Assembly: GCF_051401765.1 (NCBI RefSeq)
Contig: NW_027480429.1
Span: 9,800,157-9,864,156 of the forward strand
Length of the DNA: 64,000 nt
Origin: Calliopsis andreniformis
Taxonomy: Eukaryota > Arthropoda > Insecta > Hymenoptera > Andrenidae
Direction: 5' to 3'
The position numbers and the translations under genes are program-made. Each line of letters begins with the position of its first letter. The first letter of the stretch is position 1. Of this stretch, positions 1-10,209 are shown one piece after another. The notes under the pieces are model-generated. The model ran no database searches. It was not told the origin of the DNA and was given only the letters and a program-made list of their open reading frames with translations.

Positions 1-45
1 CGTAGATTTCTAAGGCCCTAGCTATTCGATCTAGTCGAGCAGCGC

Positions 46-63
46 CCTAGAGTGAAGCCTAGG
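46..63 (+). other. Short inverted repeat with AvrII site (one per monomer)
   Basis: cctag (46-50) and ctagg (59-63) are exact reverse complements, separated by the 8 bases agtgaagc. The right arm overlaps cctagg, the AvrII site (58-63). The same 18 bases lie at monomer positions 132-149 in most copies. Variants break one arm (for example ctctagagtg, cctggggtg, ccatagag). It could form a small hairpin in single-stranded DNA or RNA; no function is shown. Confidence 0.6.
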
Positions 64-80
64 TTGCCCGGAACGTAGAA

Positions 81-246
81 ATGACCATCACTTTCAAACT
101 GGTTGCAATTAATCCTGTTATACGGTGGAAAAACTGTTGTATTTATATTGCATTTTATGCTTCTGGCGTTCACTTCCTAGGCCCTAACTATTCGATCTGG
201 TGGAACAACGGCCTAGGGTGAAGCCTAGGTTGCCCGGAACGTAGAA
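81..246 (+). repeat. Example satellite monomer (166 bp)
   Basis: This is the first complete monomer in the phase used for this annotation (ATG to the base before the next ATG). Landmarks by monomer position: 1-6 atgacc; 21-30 ggttgcaatt; 31-50 variable promoter-like AT block ending in gatgg or ggtgg; 61-80 T-rich; 85-96 ggcgttgacttc; 111-120 ttcgatctgg; 132-149 short inverted repeat; 153-166 the cccggaacgtagaa end. This copy is the type called M1 here, marked by tttcaaactgg, attaatcctg and gttcacttcctagg. The choice of start is arbitrary because the array has no natural unit boundary. Confidence 0.9.
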
Positions 247-1243
247 ATGACCATAACTTTTACACTGGTAGCAATTATTCGTTTTATACGATGGAAGAGC
301 TGTTGTATTTATATTGTATTTTATGCTTCTGTCGTTGACTTCTAAGGCCGTAGCAATTAGTTGTGCTGGAGCAACGCCCTAGAGTGAAGCCTAGGTTGCC
401 CGGAACGTAGAAATGACCAGTACTTTCACACTGGTTGCAGTTATTCCTGTTATACGATGGAAAAACTGTTGCACCTTTATTGTATTTTATGCTTCTGGCG
501 TTGACATCTAAGGCCCTAACTGTTTGATCTGGTGGAGCATCGCCCTAGAGTGAAGCCTAGGTTGCTCGGAACGTAGAAATGCCCACTTCTTTCACACTGT
601 CTGCAATTATTCATTTAATATGATGGAAAAGCTGTTGTATTTATATCCTATTTTATGCTTCGGGCGTTGACTTCTTAGGCCCTAACATTTCGATCTGGTG
701 GAGCAACGCCCTACTGTGAAGCCTATGTTGCCCGGAACGTGGGTATGACCAACACCTTCACACAGGTTGCAATTACTCGTTTTATACGGTCTAAAGGCTG
801 TTGTGTTTATTTTGTATTTTATTCTTCTGGTGTTGACTTCTTATGCCCTAACTATTCGATCTCGTGGAACAACGCCGTAGAGTGAAGCCTAGGTTGCCCG
901 GAACGTAGAAATGACCATTACTATCACACTGGTTGCAAATTATTCCTGCTATACGATGGAAAAACTGTTGCATTTTTATTGCATTTTATGCTTCGGGCAT
1001 TGACTTCTAAGGCCCTAACTATTCGATCTGGTGGAGCAACGCCCTAGAGTGAAGCCTAGGTTGCTCGGAAAGTAGAAATGACCATAAGTTTCATACTGGT
1101 TGCAATTATTCGATTTATACGATGGAACAACTGTTGGATTTATATTGTGCTTTATGTTTCTGGCGTAGATTTCTAAGGCCCTAGCTATTCGATCTAGTCG
1201 AGCAGCGCCCTAGAGTGAAGCCTAGGTTGCCCGGAACGTAGAA
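81..1243 (+). repeat. 7-monomer HOR variant (1,163 bp)
   Basis: Order M1-M2-M3-M4-M5-M6-M7, after which M1 recurs at 1244. The block M8 to M13b is missing. The M2 copy at 247 starts like M2 (ataacttttacactgg) but ends like M13b (tctgtcgttgac, tagcaattagttg), so the skip was made by an in-register join between M2 and M13b. The same hybrid recurs at 6557 within 6225-7387, so this variant was itself duplicated or amplified. Confidence 0.85.
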
Positions 1244-2737
1244 ATGACCATCACTTTCAAACTGGTTGCAATTAATCCTGTTATACGGTGGAAAAACTGT
1301 TGTATTTATATTGCATTTTATGCTTCTGGCGTTCACTTCCTAGGCCCTAACTATTCGATCTGGTGGAACAACGGCCTAGGGTGAAGCCTAGGTTGCCGGG
1401 AACGTAGAAATGACCATAACTTTTACACTGGTAGCAATTATTCGTTTTATACGATGGAAGAGCTGTTGTATTTATATTGTATTTTATGCCTCTGGCGTTG
1501 ACTTCTAAGGCCGTAGCTATTAGATGTGGTGGAGCAACGCCATAGAGTGACGCCTAGGGTAATCGGAACGTAGAAATGAACATTACTTTCACACTGGTTG
1601 CAATTATCTGTTTTATACGATGGAAAAGCTGTTGTATTTATATCGTATTTTATACTTCTGGCGTTGACTTCTTAGGCCGTAACTATTCGATCTGGTGGAA
1701 CAACGCCGTGGAGTGAAGCCTAGGTTGCCTGGATCGTAGAAATGACCATTACTTTCACACTGTTTGCAATTATTCCTTTTATACGATGGAAAAGCTGTTG
1801 TATTTATATCGTATTTTATGCTCCTGGCTTTGACTTCTAAGGACCTAACTATTCGCACTGGTGGAGCAACGCCCTAGAGTGAAGCCTAGGTTGCCCGGAA
1901 CGTAGAAATGACCACCACATTCACACTGGTTGCAATTATTCCTGTTATACGATGGAAAAACTCTTGTATATTTATTGCATTTTATGCTTCTGGCGTTGAC
2001 TTCTAAGGCCCTAACTATACGATCTGGTGGAGCAACGCCCTAGAGTGAAGCCTAGGTTGCCCGGAACGTAGAAATGATCATCACTTTCACACTGGTTGCA
2101 ATTATTCCTGTTATACGATGGAAAAACTCTTGTATATTTATTGTATTTTATGCTCCTGGCGTTGACTTCTATGGCCCTACCTATTCGATCTGTTGGAGCA
2201 ACACCCTACAGTTAAGCCTAGGTTGCCCGGAACGTAGAAATAAACATAACTTTCACACTAGCAGCAATTATTCGCTTTATACAATGGAAAAATTGTTCTA
2301 TTTATTTTGTATTTTATGCTTCGGCCGTGGACTTCTATGGCCCTGACTACTCGATCTGGTGGAGCAACGCCCTAGAGTGAAGCATAGGTTGCCCGGAACG
2401 TAGAAATGACCTTTACTTTCACAGTGGTTGCAATTATTCCTGTTATACGATGGAAAAGCTGTTGTATTTATATTGTATTTTATTCTTATGGCTTTGAATT
2501 CTAAGTCCCTAGCTATTCAATCTGGTGGAGCAACGCCCTAGAGTGAAACCTAGGTTACCCGGAAAGTAGAAATGACCATAACTTTCACACTGGCAGCAAT
2601 TATTCGCTTTATACAATGGAAGAACTGTTCTATGTATTTTGCATTTTATGCTTCTGGCGTTCACTTCCTAGGCCCTAACTATTCGATCTGGTGGAACAAC
2701 GGCCTAGGGTGAAGCCTAGGTTGCCCGGAACGTAGAA
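1244..2737 (+). repeat. 9-monomer HOR variant ending in an M14/M1 hybrid
   Basis: Monomers are M1 (1244), M2 (1410), M8 (1576), M9 (1742), M10 (1908), M11 (2074), M12 (2240), M13 (2406) and a hybrid at 2572. The hybrid begins as M14 (cactggcagc, gaagaactgttc) and ends as M1 (gcattttatgcttctggcg, tcacttcctagg). M2 then follows again at 2738. M13b, M3-M7 and the rest of M1 are therefore skipped. The eight-monomer period 1410 to 2738 is 1,328 bp. Confidence 0.85.
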
Positions 2738-3401
2738 ATGACCATAACTTTTACACTGGTAGCAATTATTCGTTTTATACGATGGAAGAGCTGTTGTATT
2801 TATATTGTATTTTATGCCTCTGGCGTTGACTTCTAAGGCCGTAGCTATTAGATGTGGTGGAGCAACACCCTAGAGTGACGCCTAGGGTAATCGGAACGTA
2901 GAAATGAACATTACTTTCACACTGGTTGCAATTATCTGTTTTATACGATGGAAAAGCTGTTGTATTTATATCGTATTTTATACTTCTGGCGTTGACTTCT
3001 TAGGCCGTAACTATTCGATCTGGTGGAACAACGCCGTGGAGTGAAGCCTAGGTTGCCTGGATCGCAGAAATGACCATTACTTTCACACTGTTTGCAATTA
3101 TTCCTTTTATACGATGGAAAAGCTGTTGTATTTATATCGTATTTTATGCTCCTGGCTTTGACTTCTAAGGACCTAACTATTCGCTCTGGTGGAGCAACGC
3201 CCTAGAGTGAAGCCTAGGTTGCCCGGAACGTAGAAATGACCACCACATTCACACTGGTTGCAATTATTCCTGTTATACGATGGAAAAACTCTTGTATATT
3301 TATTGCATTTTATGCTTCTGGCGTTGACTTCTAAGGCCCTAACTATACGATCTGGTGGAGCAACGCCCTAGAGTGATGCCTAGGTTGCCCGGAACGTAGA
3401 A

Positions 3402-5892
3402 ATGATCATCACTTTCACACTGGTTGCAATTATTCCTGTTATACGATGGAAAAACTCTTGTATATTTATTGTATTTTATGCTCCTGGCGTTGACTTCTAT
3501 GGCCCTACCTATTCGATCTGTTGGAGCAACACCCTACAGTTAAGCCTAGGTTGCCCGGAACGTAGAAATAAACATAACTTTCACACTAGCAGCAATTATT
3601 CGCTTTATACAATGGAAAAATTGTTCTATTTATTTTGTATTTTATGCTTCGGCCGTGGACTTCTATGGCCCTGACTACTCGATCTGGTGGAGCAACGCCC
3701 TAGAGTGAAGCATAGGTTGCCCGGAACGTAGAAATGACCTTTACTTTCACAGTGGTTGCAATTATTCCTGTTATACGATGGAAAAGCTGTTGTATTTATA
3801 TTGTATTTTATTCTTATGGCTTTGAATTCTAAGTCCCTAGCTATTCAATCTGGTGGAGCAACGCCCTAGAGTGAAACCTAGGTTACCCGGAAAGTAGAAA
3901 TGACCATAACTTTCACACTGGCAGCAATTATTCGCTTTATACAATGGAAGAACTGTTCTATTTATTTTGTATTTTATGCTTCGGCCGTGGACTTCTAAGG
4001 CCCTAACTACTCGATCTGGTGGAGCAACGCCCTAGAGTGAAGCATAGGTTGCCCGGAACGTAGAAATGACCTTTACTTTCACACTGGTTGCAATTATTCC
4101 TGTTATACGATGGAAAAGCTGTTGTATTTATATTGTATTTTATGCTTCTGTCGTTGACTTCTAAGGCCATAGCAATTAGTTGTGGTGGAGCAACGCCCTA
4201 GAGTGAAGCCTAGGTTGCCCGGTACGTAGAAGTGACCAGTACTTTCACACTGGTAGCAGTTATTCCTGTTATACGATGGAAAAACTGTTGCACCTTTATT
4301 GTATTTTATGCTTCAGGCGTAGGCTTCTAAGGCCGTAGCTGTTGGATATGGTGGAGCACCGCCCTAGAGTGAAGCCTAGGTTGCTCGGAACGTAGAAATG
4401 CCCACTTCTTTCACACTGTCTGCCATTATTCATTTATTATGATGGAAAAGCTGTTGTATTTATATCGTATTTTATGCTTCGGGCGTTGACTTCTTAGGCC
4501 CTAACATTTCGATCTGGTGGAGCAACGCCCTACTGTGAAGCCTATGTTGCCCGGAACGTGGGTATGACCAACACCTTCACACAGGTTGCAATTACTCGTT
4601 TTATACGGTCTAAAGGCTGTTGTGTTTATTTTGTATTTTATTCTTCTGGTGTTGACTTCTTAGGCCCTAACTATTCGATCTCGTGGAACAACGCCGTAGA
4701 GTGAAGCCTAGGTTGCCCGGAACGTAGAAATGACCATTACTATCACACTGGTTGCAAATTATTCCTGCTATACGATGGAAAAACTGTTGCATTTTTATTG
4801 CATTTTATGCTTCGGGCATTGACTTCTAAGGCCCTAACTATTCGATCTGGTGGAGCAACGCCCTAGAGTGAAGCCTAGGTTGCTCGGAAAGTAGAAATGA
4901 CCATAAGTTTCATACTCGTTGCAATTATTCGATTTATACGATGGAACAACTGTTGGATTTATATTGTGCTTTATGTTTCTGGCGTAGATTTCTAAGGCCC
5001 TAGCTATTCGATCTAGTCGAGCAGCGCCCTAGAGTGAAGCCTAGGTTGCCCGGAACGTAGAAATGACCATCACTTTCAAACTGGTTGCAATTAATCCTGT
5101 TATACGGTGGAAAAACTGTTGTATTTATATTGCATTTTATGCTTCTGGCGTTCACTTCCTAGGCCCTAACTATTCGATCTGGTGGAACAACGGCCTAGGG
5201 TGAAGCCTAGGTTGCCCGGAACGTAGAAATGACCATAACTTTTACACTGGTAGCAATTATTCGTTTTATACGATGGAAGAGCTGTTGTATTTATATTGTA
5301 TTTTATGCGTCTGGCGTTGACTTCTAAGGCCGTAGCTATTAGATGTGGTGGAGCAACGCCCTAGAGTGACGCCTAGGGTAATCGGAACGTAGAAATGAAC
5401 ATTACTTTCACACTGGTTGCAATTATCTGTTTTATACGATGGAAAAGCTGTTGTATTTATATCGTATTTTATACTTCTGGCGTTGACTTCTTAGGCCGTA
5501 ACTATTCGATCTGGTGGAACAACGCCGTGGAGTGAAGCCTAGGTTGCCTGGATCGTAGAAATGACCATTACTTTCACACTGTTTGCAATTATTCCTTTTA
5601 TACGATGGAAAAGCTGTTGTATTAATATCGTATTTTATGCTCCTGGCTTTGACTTCTAAGGACCTAACTATTCGCTCTGGTGGAGCAACGCCCTAGAGTG
5701 AAGCCTAGGTTGCCCGGAACGTAGAAATGACCACCACATTCACACTGGTTGCAATTATTCCTGTTATACGATGGAGAAACTCTTGTATATTTATTGCATT
5801 TTATGCTTCTGGCGTTGACTTCTAAGGCCCTAACTATACGATCTGGTGGAGCAACGCCCTAGAGTGAAGCCTAGGTTGCCCGGAACGTAGAA
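3402..5892 (+). repeat. Complete 15-monomer HOR unit (2,491 bp)
   Basis: Monomer starts are 3402 (M11, atgatcatcac), 3568 (M12, aataaacat), 3734, 3900, 4066, 4232, 4398 (M4, atgcccac), 4564 (M5, gggtatgacc), 4730 (M6), 4897 (M7, cgatttatacgatggaac), 5063 (M1), 5229, 5395, 5561 and 5727; M11 returns at 5893. This is the only place in the window where all fifteen types occur in one run. All other A-set cycles can be derived from it by skipping a block, so I take it as the best available reference unit. Whether it is ancestral or itself a compound of shorter units cannot be decided from this window. Confidence 0.8.
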
Positions 5893-8383
5893 ATGATCAT
5901 CACTTTCACACTGGTTGCAATTATTCCTGTTATACGATGGAAAAACTCTTGTATATTTATTGTATTTTATGCTCCTGGCGTTGACTTCTATGGCCCTACC
6001 TATTCGATCTGTTGGAGCAACACCCTACAGTTAAGCCTAGGTTGCCCGGAACGTAGAAATAAACATAACTTTCACACTAGCAGCAATTATTCGCTTTATA
6101 CAATGGAAAAATTGTTCCATTTATTTTGTATTTTATGCTTCGGCCGTGGACTTCTATGGCCCTGACTACTCGATCTGGTGGAGCAACGCCCTAGAGTGAA
6201 GCAGAGGTTGCCCGGAACGTAGAAATGACCATAAGGTTCATACTGGTTGCAATTATTCGATTTATACGATGGAACAACTGTTGGATTTATATTGTGCTTT
6301 ATGTTTCTGGCGTAGATTTCTAAGGCCCTAGCTATTCGATCTAGTCGAGCAGCGCCCTAGAGTGAAGCCTAGGTTGCCCGGAACGTAGAAATGACCATCA
6401 CTTTCAAACTGGTTGCAATTAATCCTGTTATACGGTGGAAAAACTGTTGTATTTATATTGCATTTTATGCTTCTGGCGTTCACTTCCTAGGCCCTAACTA
6501 TTCGATCTGGTGGAACAACGGCCTAGGGTGAAGCCTAGGTTGCCCGGAACGTAGAAATGACCATAACTTTTACACTGGTAGCAATTATTCGTTTTATACG
6601 ATGGAAGAGTTGTTGTATTTATATTGTATTTTATGCTTCTGTCGTTGACTTCTAAGGCCGTAGCAATTAGTTGTGCTGGAGCAACGCCCTAGAGTGAAGC
6701 CTAGGTTGCCCGGAACGTAGAAATGACCAGTACTTTCACACTGGTTGCAGTTATTCCTGTTATACGATGGAAAAACTGTTGCACCTTTATTGTATTTTAT
6801 GCTTCTGGCGTTGACATCTAAGGCCCTAACTGTTTGATCTGGTGGAGCATCGCCCTAGAGTGAAGCCTAGGTTGCTCGGAACGTAGAAATGCCCACTTCT
6901 TTCACACTGTCTGCAATTATTCATTTAATATGATGGAAAAGCTGTTGTATTTATATCGTATTTTATGCTTCGGGCGTTGACTTCTTAGGCCCTAACATTT
7001 CGATCTGGTGGAGCAACGCCCTACTGTGAAGCCTATGTTGCCCGGAACGTGGGTATGACCAACACCTTCACACAGGTTGCAATTACTCGTTTTATACGGT
7101 CTAAAGGCTGTTGTGTTTATTTTGTATTTTATTCTTCTGGTGTTGACTTCTTATGCCCTAACTATTCGATCTCGTGGAACAACGCCGTAGAGTGAAGCCT
7201 AGGTTGCCCGGAACGTAGAAATGACCATTACTATCACACTGGTTGCAAATTATTCCTGCTATACGATGGAAAAACTGTTGCATTTTTATTGCATTTTATG
7301 CTTCGGGCATTGACTTCTAAGGCCCTAACTATTCGATCTGGTGGAGCAACGCCCTAGAGTGAAGCCTAGGTTGCTCGGAAAGTAGAAATGACCATAAGTT
7401 TCATACTGGTTGCAATTATTCGATTTATACGATGGAACAACTGTTGGATTTATATTGTGCTTTATGTTTCTGGCGTAGATTTCTAAGGCCCTAGCTATTC
7501 GATCTAGTCGAGCAGCGCCCTAGAGTGAAGCCTAGGTTGCCCGGAACGTAGAAATGACCATCACTTTCAAACTGGTTGCAATTAATCCTGTTATACGGTG
7601 GAAAAACTGTTGTATTTATATTGCATTTTATGCTTCTGGCGTTGACTTCTTAGGCCGTAACTATTCGATCTGGTGGAACAACGCCGTGGAGTGAAGCCTA
7701 GGTTGCCTGGATCGTAGAAATGACCATTACTTTCACACTGTTTGCAATTATTCCTTTTATACGATGGAAAAGCTGTTGTATTTATATCGTATTTTATGCT
7801 CCTGGCTTTGACTTCTAAGGACCTAACTATTCGCTCTGGTGGAGCAACGCCCTAGAGTGAAGCCTAGGTTGCCCGGAACGTAGAAATGACCACCACATTC
7901 ACACTGGTTGCAATTATTCCTGTTATACGATGGAAAAACTCTTGTATATTTATTGCATTTTATGCTTCTGGCGTTGACTTCTAAGGCCCTAACTATACGA
8001 TCTGGTGGAGCAACGCCCTAGAGTGAAGCCTAGGTTGCCCGGAACGTAGAAATGATCATCACTTTCACACTGGTTGCAATTATTCCTGTTATACGATGGA
8101 AAAACTCTTGTATATTTATTGTATTTTATGCTCCTGGCGTTGACTTCTATGGCCCTACCTATTCGATCTGTTGGAGCAACACCCTACAGTTAAGCCTAGG
8201 TTGCCCGGAACGTAGAAATAAACATAACTTTCACACTAGCAGCAATTATTCGCTTTATACAATGGAAAAATTGTTCTATTTATTTTGTATTTTATGCTTC
8301 GGCCGTGGACTTCTATGGCCCTGACTACTCGATCTGGTGGAGCAACGCCCTAGAGTGAAGCAGAGGTTGCCCGGAACGTAGAA
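5063..8383 (+). repeat. Shortened HOR cycles with M12/M7 and M1/M8 joins
   Basis: From 5063 the order is M1, M2, M8-M12, then M7 at 6225 (ataaggttcatactgg), so M13-M6 are skipped. M1, the M2/M13b hybrid, and M3-M7 follow to 7553. The M1 copy at 7554 ends with the M8 tail (gacttcttaggccgtaac, cgccgtggag), and M9 follows at 7720, so M2 is lost. M9-M12 then lead to another hybrid at 8384. Each join keeps the 166-bp register exactly, as expected for homologous unequal exchange. Confidence 0.82.
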
Positions 8384-10209
8384 ATGACCTTAAGTTTCAT
8401 ACTGGTTGCAATTATTCGATTTATACGATGGAACAACTGTTGTATTTATATTGTATTTTATGCCTCTGGCGTTGACTTCTAAGGCCGTAGCTATTAGATG
8501 TGGTGGAGCAACACCCTAGAGTGACGCCTAGGGTAATCGGAACGTAGAAATGAACATTACTTTCACACTGGTTGCAATTATCTGTTTTATACGATGGAAA
8601 AGCTGTTGTATTTATATCGTATTTTATACTTCTGGCGTTGACTTCTTAGGCCGTAACTATTCGATCTGGTGGAACAACGCCGTGGAGTGAAGCCTAGGTT
8701 GCCTGGATCGTAGAAATGACCATTACTTTCACACTGTTTGCAATTATTCCTTTTATACGATGGAAAAGCTGTTGTATTTATATCGTATTTTATGCTCCTG
8801 GCTTTGACTTCTAAGGACCTAACTATTCGCTCTGGTGGAGCAACGCCCTAGAGTGAAGCCTAGGTTGCCCGGAACGTAGAAATGACCACCACATTCACAC
8901 TGGTTGCAATTATTCCTGTTATACGATGGAAAAACTCTTGTATATTTATTGCATTTTATGCTTCTGGCGTTGACTTCTAAGGCCCTAACTATACGATCTG
9001 GTGGAGCAACGCCCTAGAGTGAAGCCTAGGTTGCCCGGAACGTAGAAATGATCATCACTTTCACACTGGTTGCAATTATTCCTGTTATACGATGGAAAAA
9101 CTCTTGTATATTTATTGTATTTTATGCTCCTGGCGTTGACTTCTATGGCCCTACCTATTCGATCTGTTGGAGCAACACCCTACAGTTAAGCCTAGGTTGC
9201 CCGGAACGTAGAAATGACCTTTACTTTCACAGTGGTTGCAATTATTCCTGTTATACGATGGAAAAGCTGTTGTATTTATATTGTATTTTATTCTTATGGC
9301 TTTGAATTCTAAGTACCTAGCTATTCAATCTGGTGGAGCAACGCCCTAGAGTGAAACCTAGGTTACCCGGAAAGTAGAAATGACCATAACTTTCACACTG
9401 GCAGCAATTATTCGCTTTATACAATGGAAGAACTGTTCTATTTATTTTGTATTTTATGCTTCGGCCGTGGACTTCTAAGGCCCTAACTACTCGATCTGGT
9501 GGAGCAACGCCCTAGAGTGAAGCATAGGTTGCCCGGAACGTAGAAATGACCTTTACTTTCACACTGGTTGCAATTATTCCTGTTATACGATGGAAAAGCT
9601 GTTGTATTTATATTGTATTTTATGCTTCTGTCGTTGACTTCTAAGGCCATAGCAATTAGTTGTGGTGGAGCAACGCCCTAGAGTGAAGCCTAGGTTGCCC
9701 GGTACGTAGAAGTGACCAGTACTTTCACACTGGTAGCAGTTATTCCTGTTATACGATGGAAAAACTGTTGCACCTTTATTGTATTTTATGCTTCAGGCGT
9801 AGGCTTCTAAGGCCGTAGCTGTTCGATATGGTGGAGCACCGCCCTATAGTGAAGCCTAGGTTGCTCGGAACGTAGAAATGCCCACTTCTTTCACACTGTC
9901 TGCCATTATTCATTTAATATGATGGAAAAGCTGTTGTATTTATATCGTATTTTATGCTTCGGGCGTTGACTTCTTAGGCCCTAACATTTCGATCTGGTGG
10001 AGCAACGCCCTACAGTGAAGCCTATGTTGCCCGGAACGTAGATATGACCATAAGCTTCACACAGGTTGCAATTATTAGTTTTATACGGTGTAAAGGCTGT
10101 TGTGTTTATTTTGTATTTTATTCTTCTGCTGTTGACTTCTTAGGCCCTAACTATTCGATCTAGTGGAACAACGCCGTAGAGTGAAGCCTAGGTTGCCCGG
10201 AACGTAGAA
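8384..10209 (+). repeat. HOR cycle lacking M12 (11 monomers, 1,826 bp)
   Basis: A hybrid at 8384 begins like M7 (taagtttcatactgg, cgatttatacg) and ends like M2 (tgcctctggcg, ctattagatgtgg). It is followed by M8, M9, M10 and M11 (9048), then directly by M13 (9214), M14, M13b, M3, M4 and M5 (10044). M11 recurs at 10210. The M11-to-M13 step shows loss of exactly one monomer. Confidence 0.82.

Larger units (their letters stand above)
1..10209 (+). repeat. A-set HOR block: 15-mer family and deletion variants
   Basis: Monomer types recur in a fixed order. The full order is M1, M2, M8, M9, M10, M11, M12, M13, M14, M13b, M3, M4, M5, M6, M7, seen complete from M11 at 3402 round to M11 at 5893 (2,491 bp = 15 x 166 + 1). 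The extra base is an aaatt variant in M6 (monomers at 911, 4730, 7221). Shorter cycles are M1-M7 without M8-M13b (81-1243), M2 to M14 joined to the next M2 (1410-2737), M1 to M12 joined to M7 (5063-6224) and M8 to M5 without M12 (8550-10209). Equivalent monomers in different cycles differ at only a few bases, far less than neighbouring monomers do. This is a classical higher-order repeat with internal expansions and losses. Confidence 0.88.

Noticed and set aside
2074..2346. Repeated + strand reading frame of about 90 codons (also at 3402, 5893, 8052, 10210, 11040, 17348)
   Set aside because: It is the M11-M12 monomer pair read through, because M11 has ttctatgg instead of the stop-making ttctaagg. 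The copies are identical because the DNA is duplicated. There is no promoter context, no known domain, and the frame shifts with every 166-bp unit.
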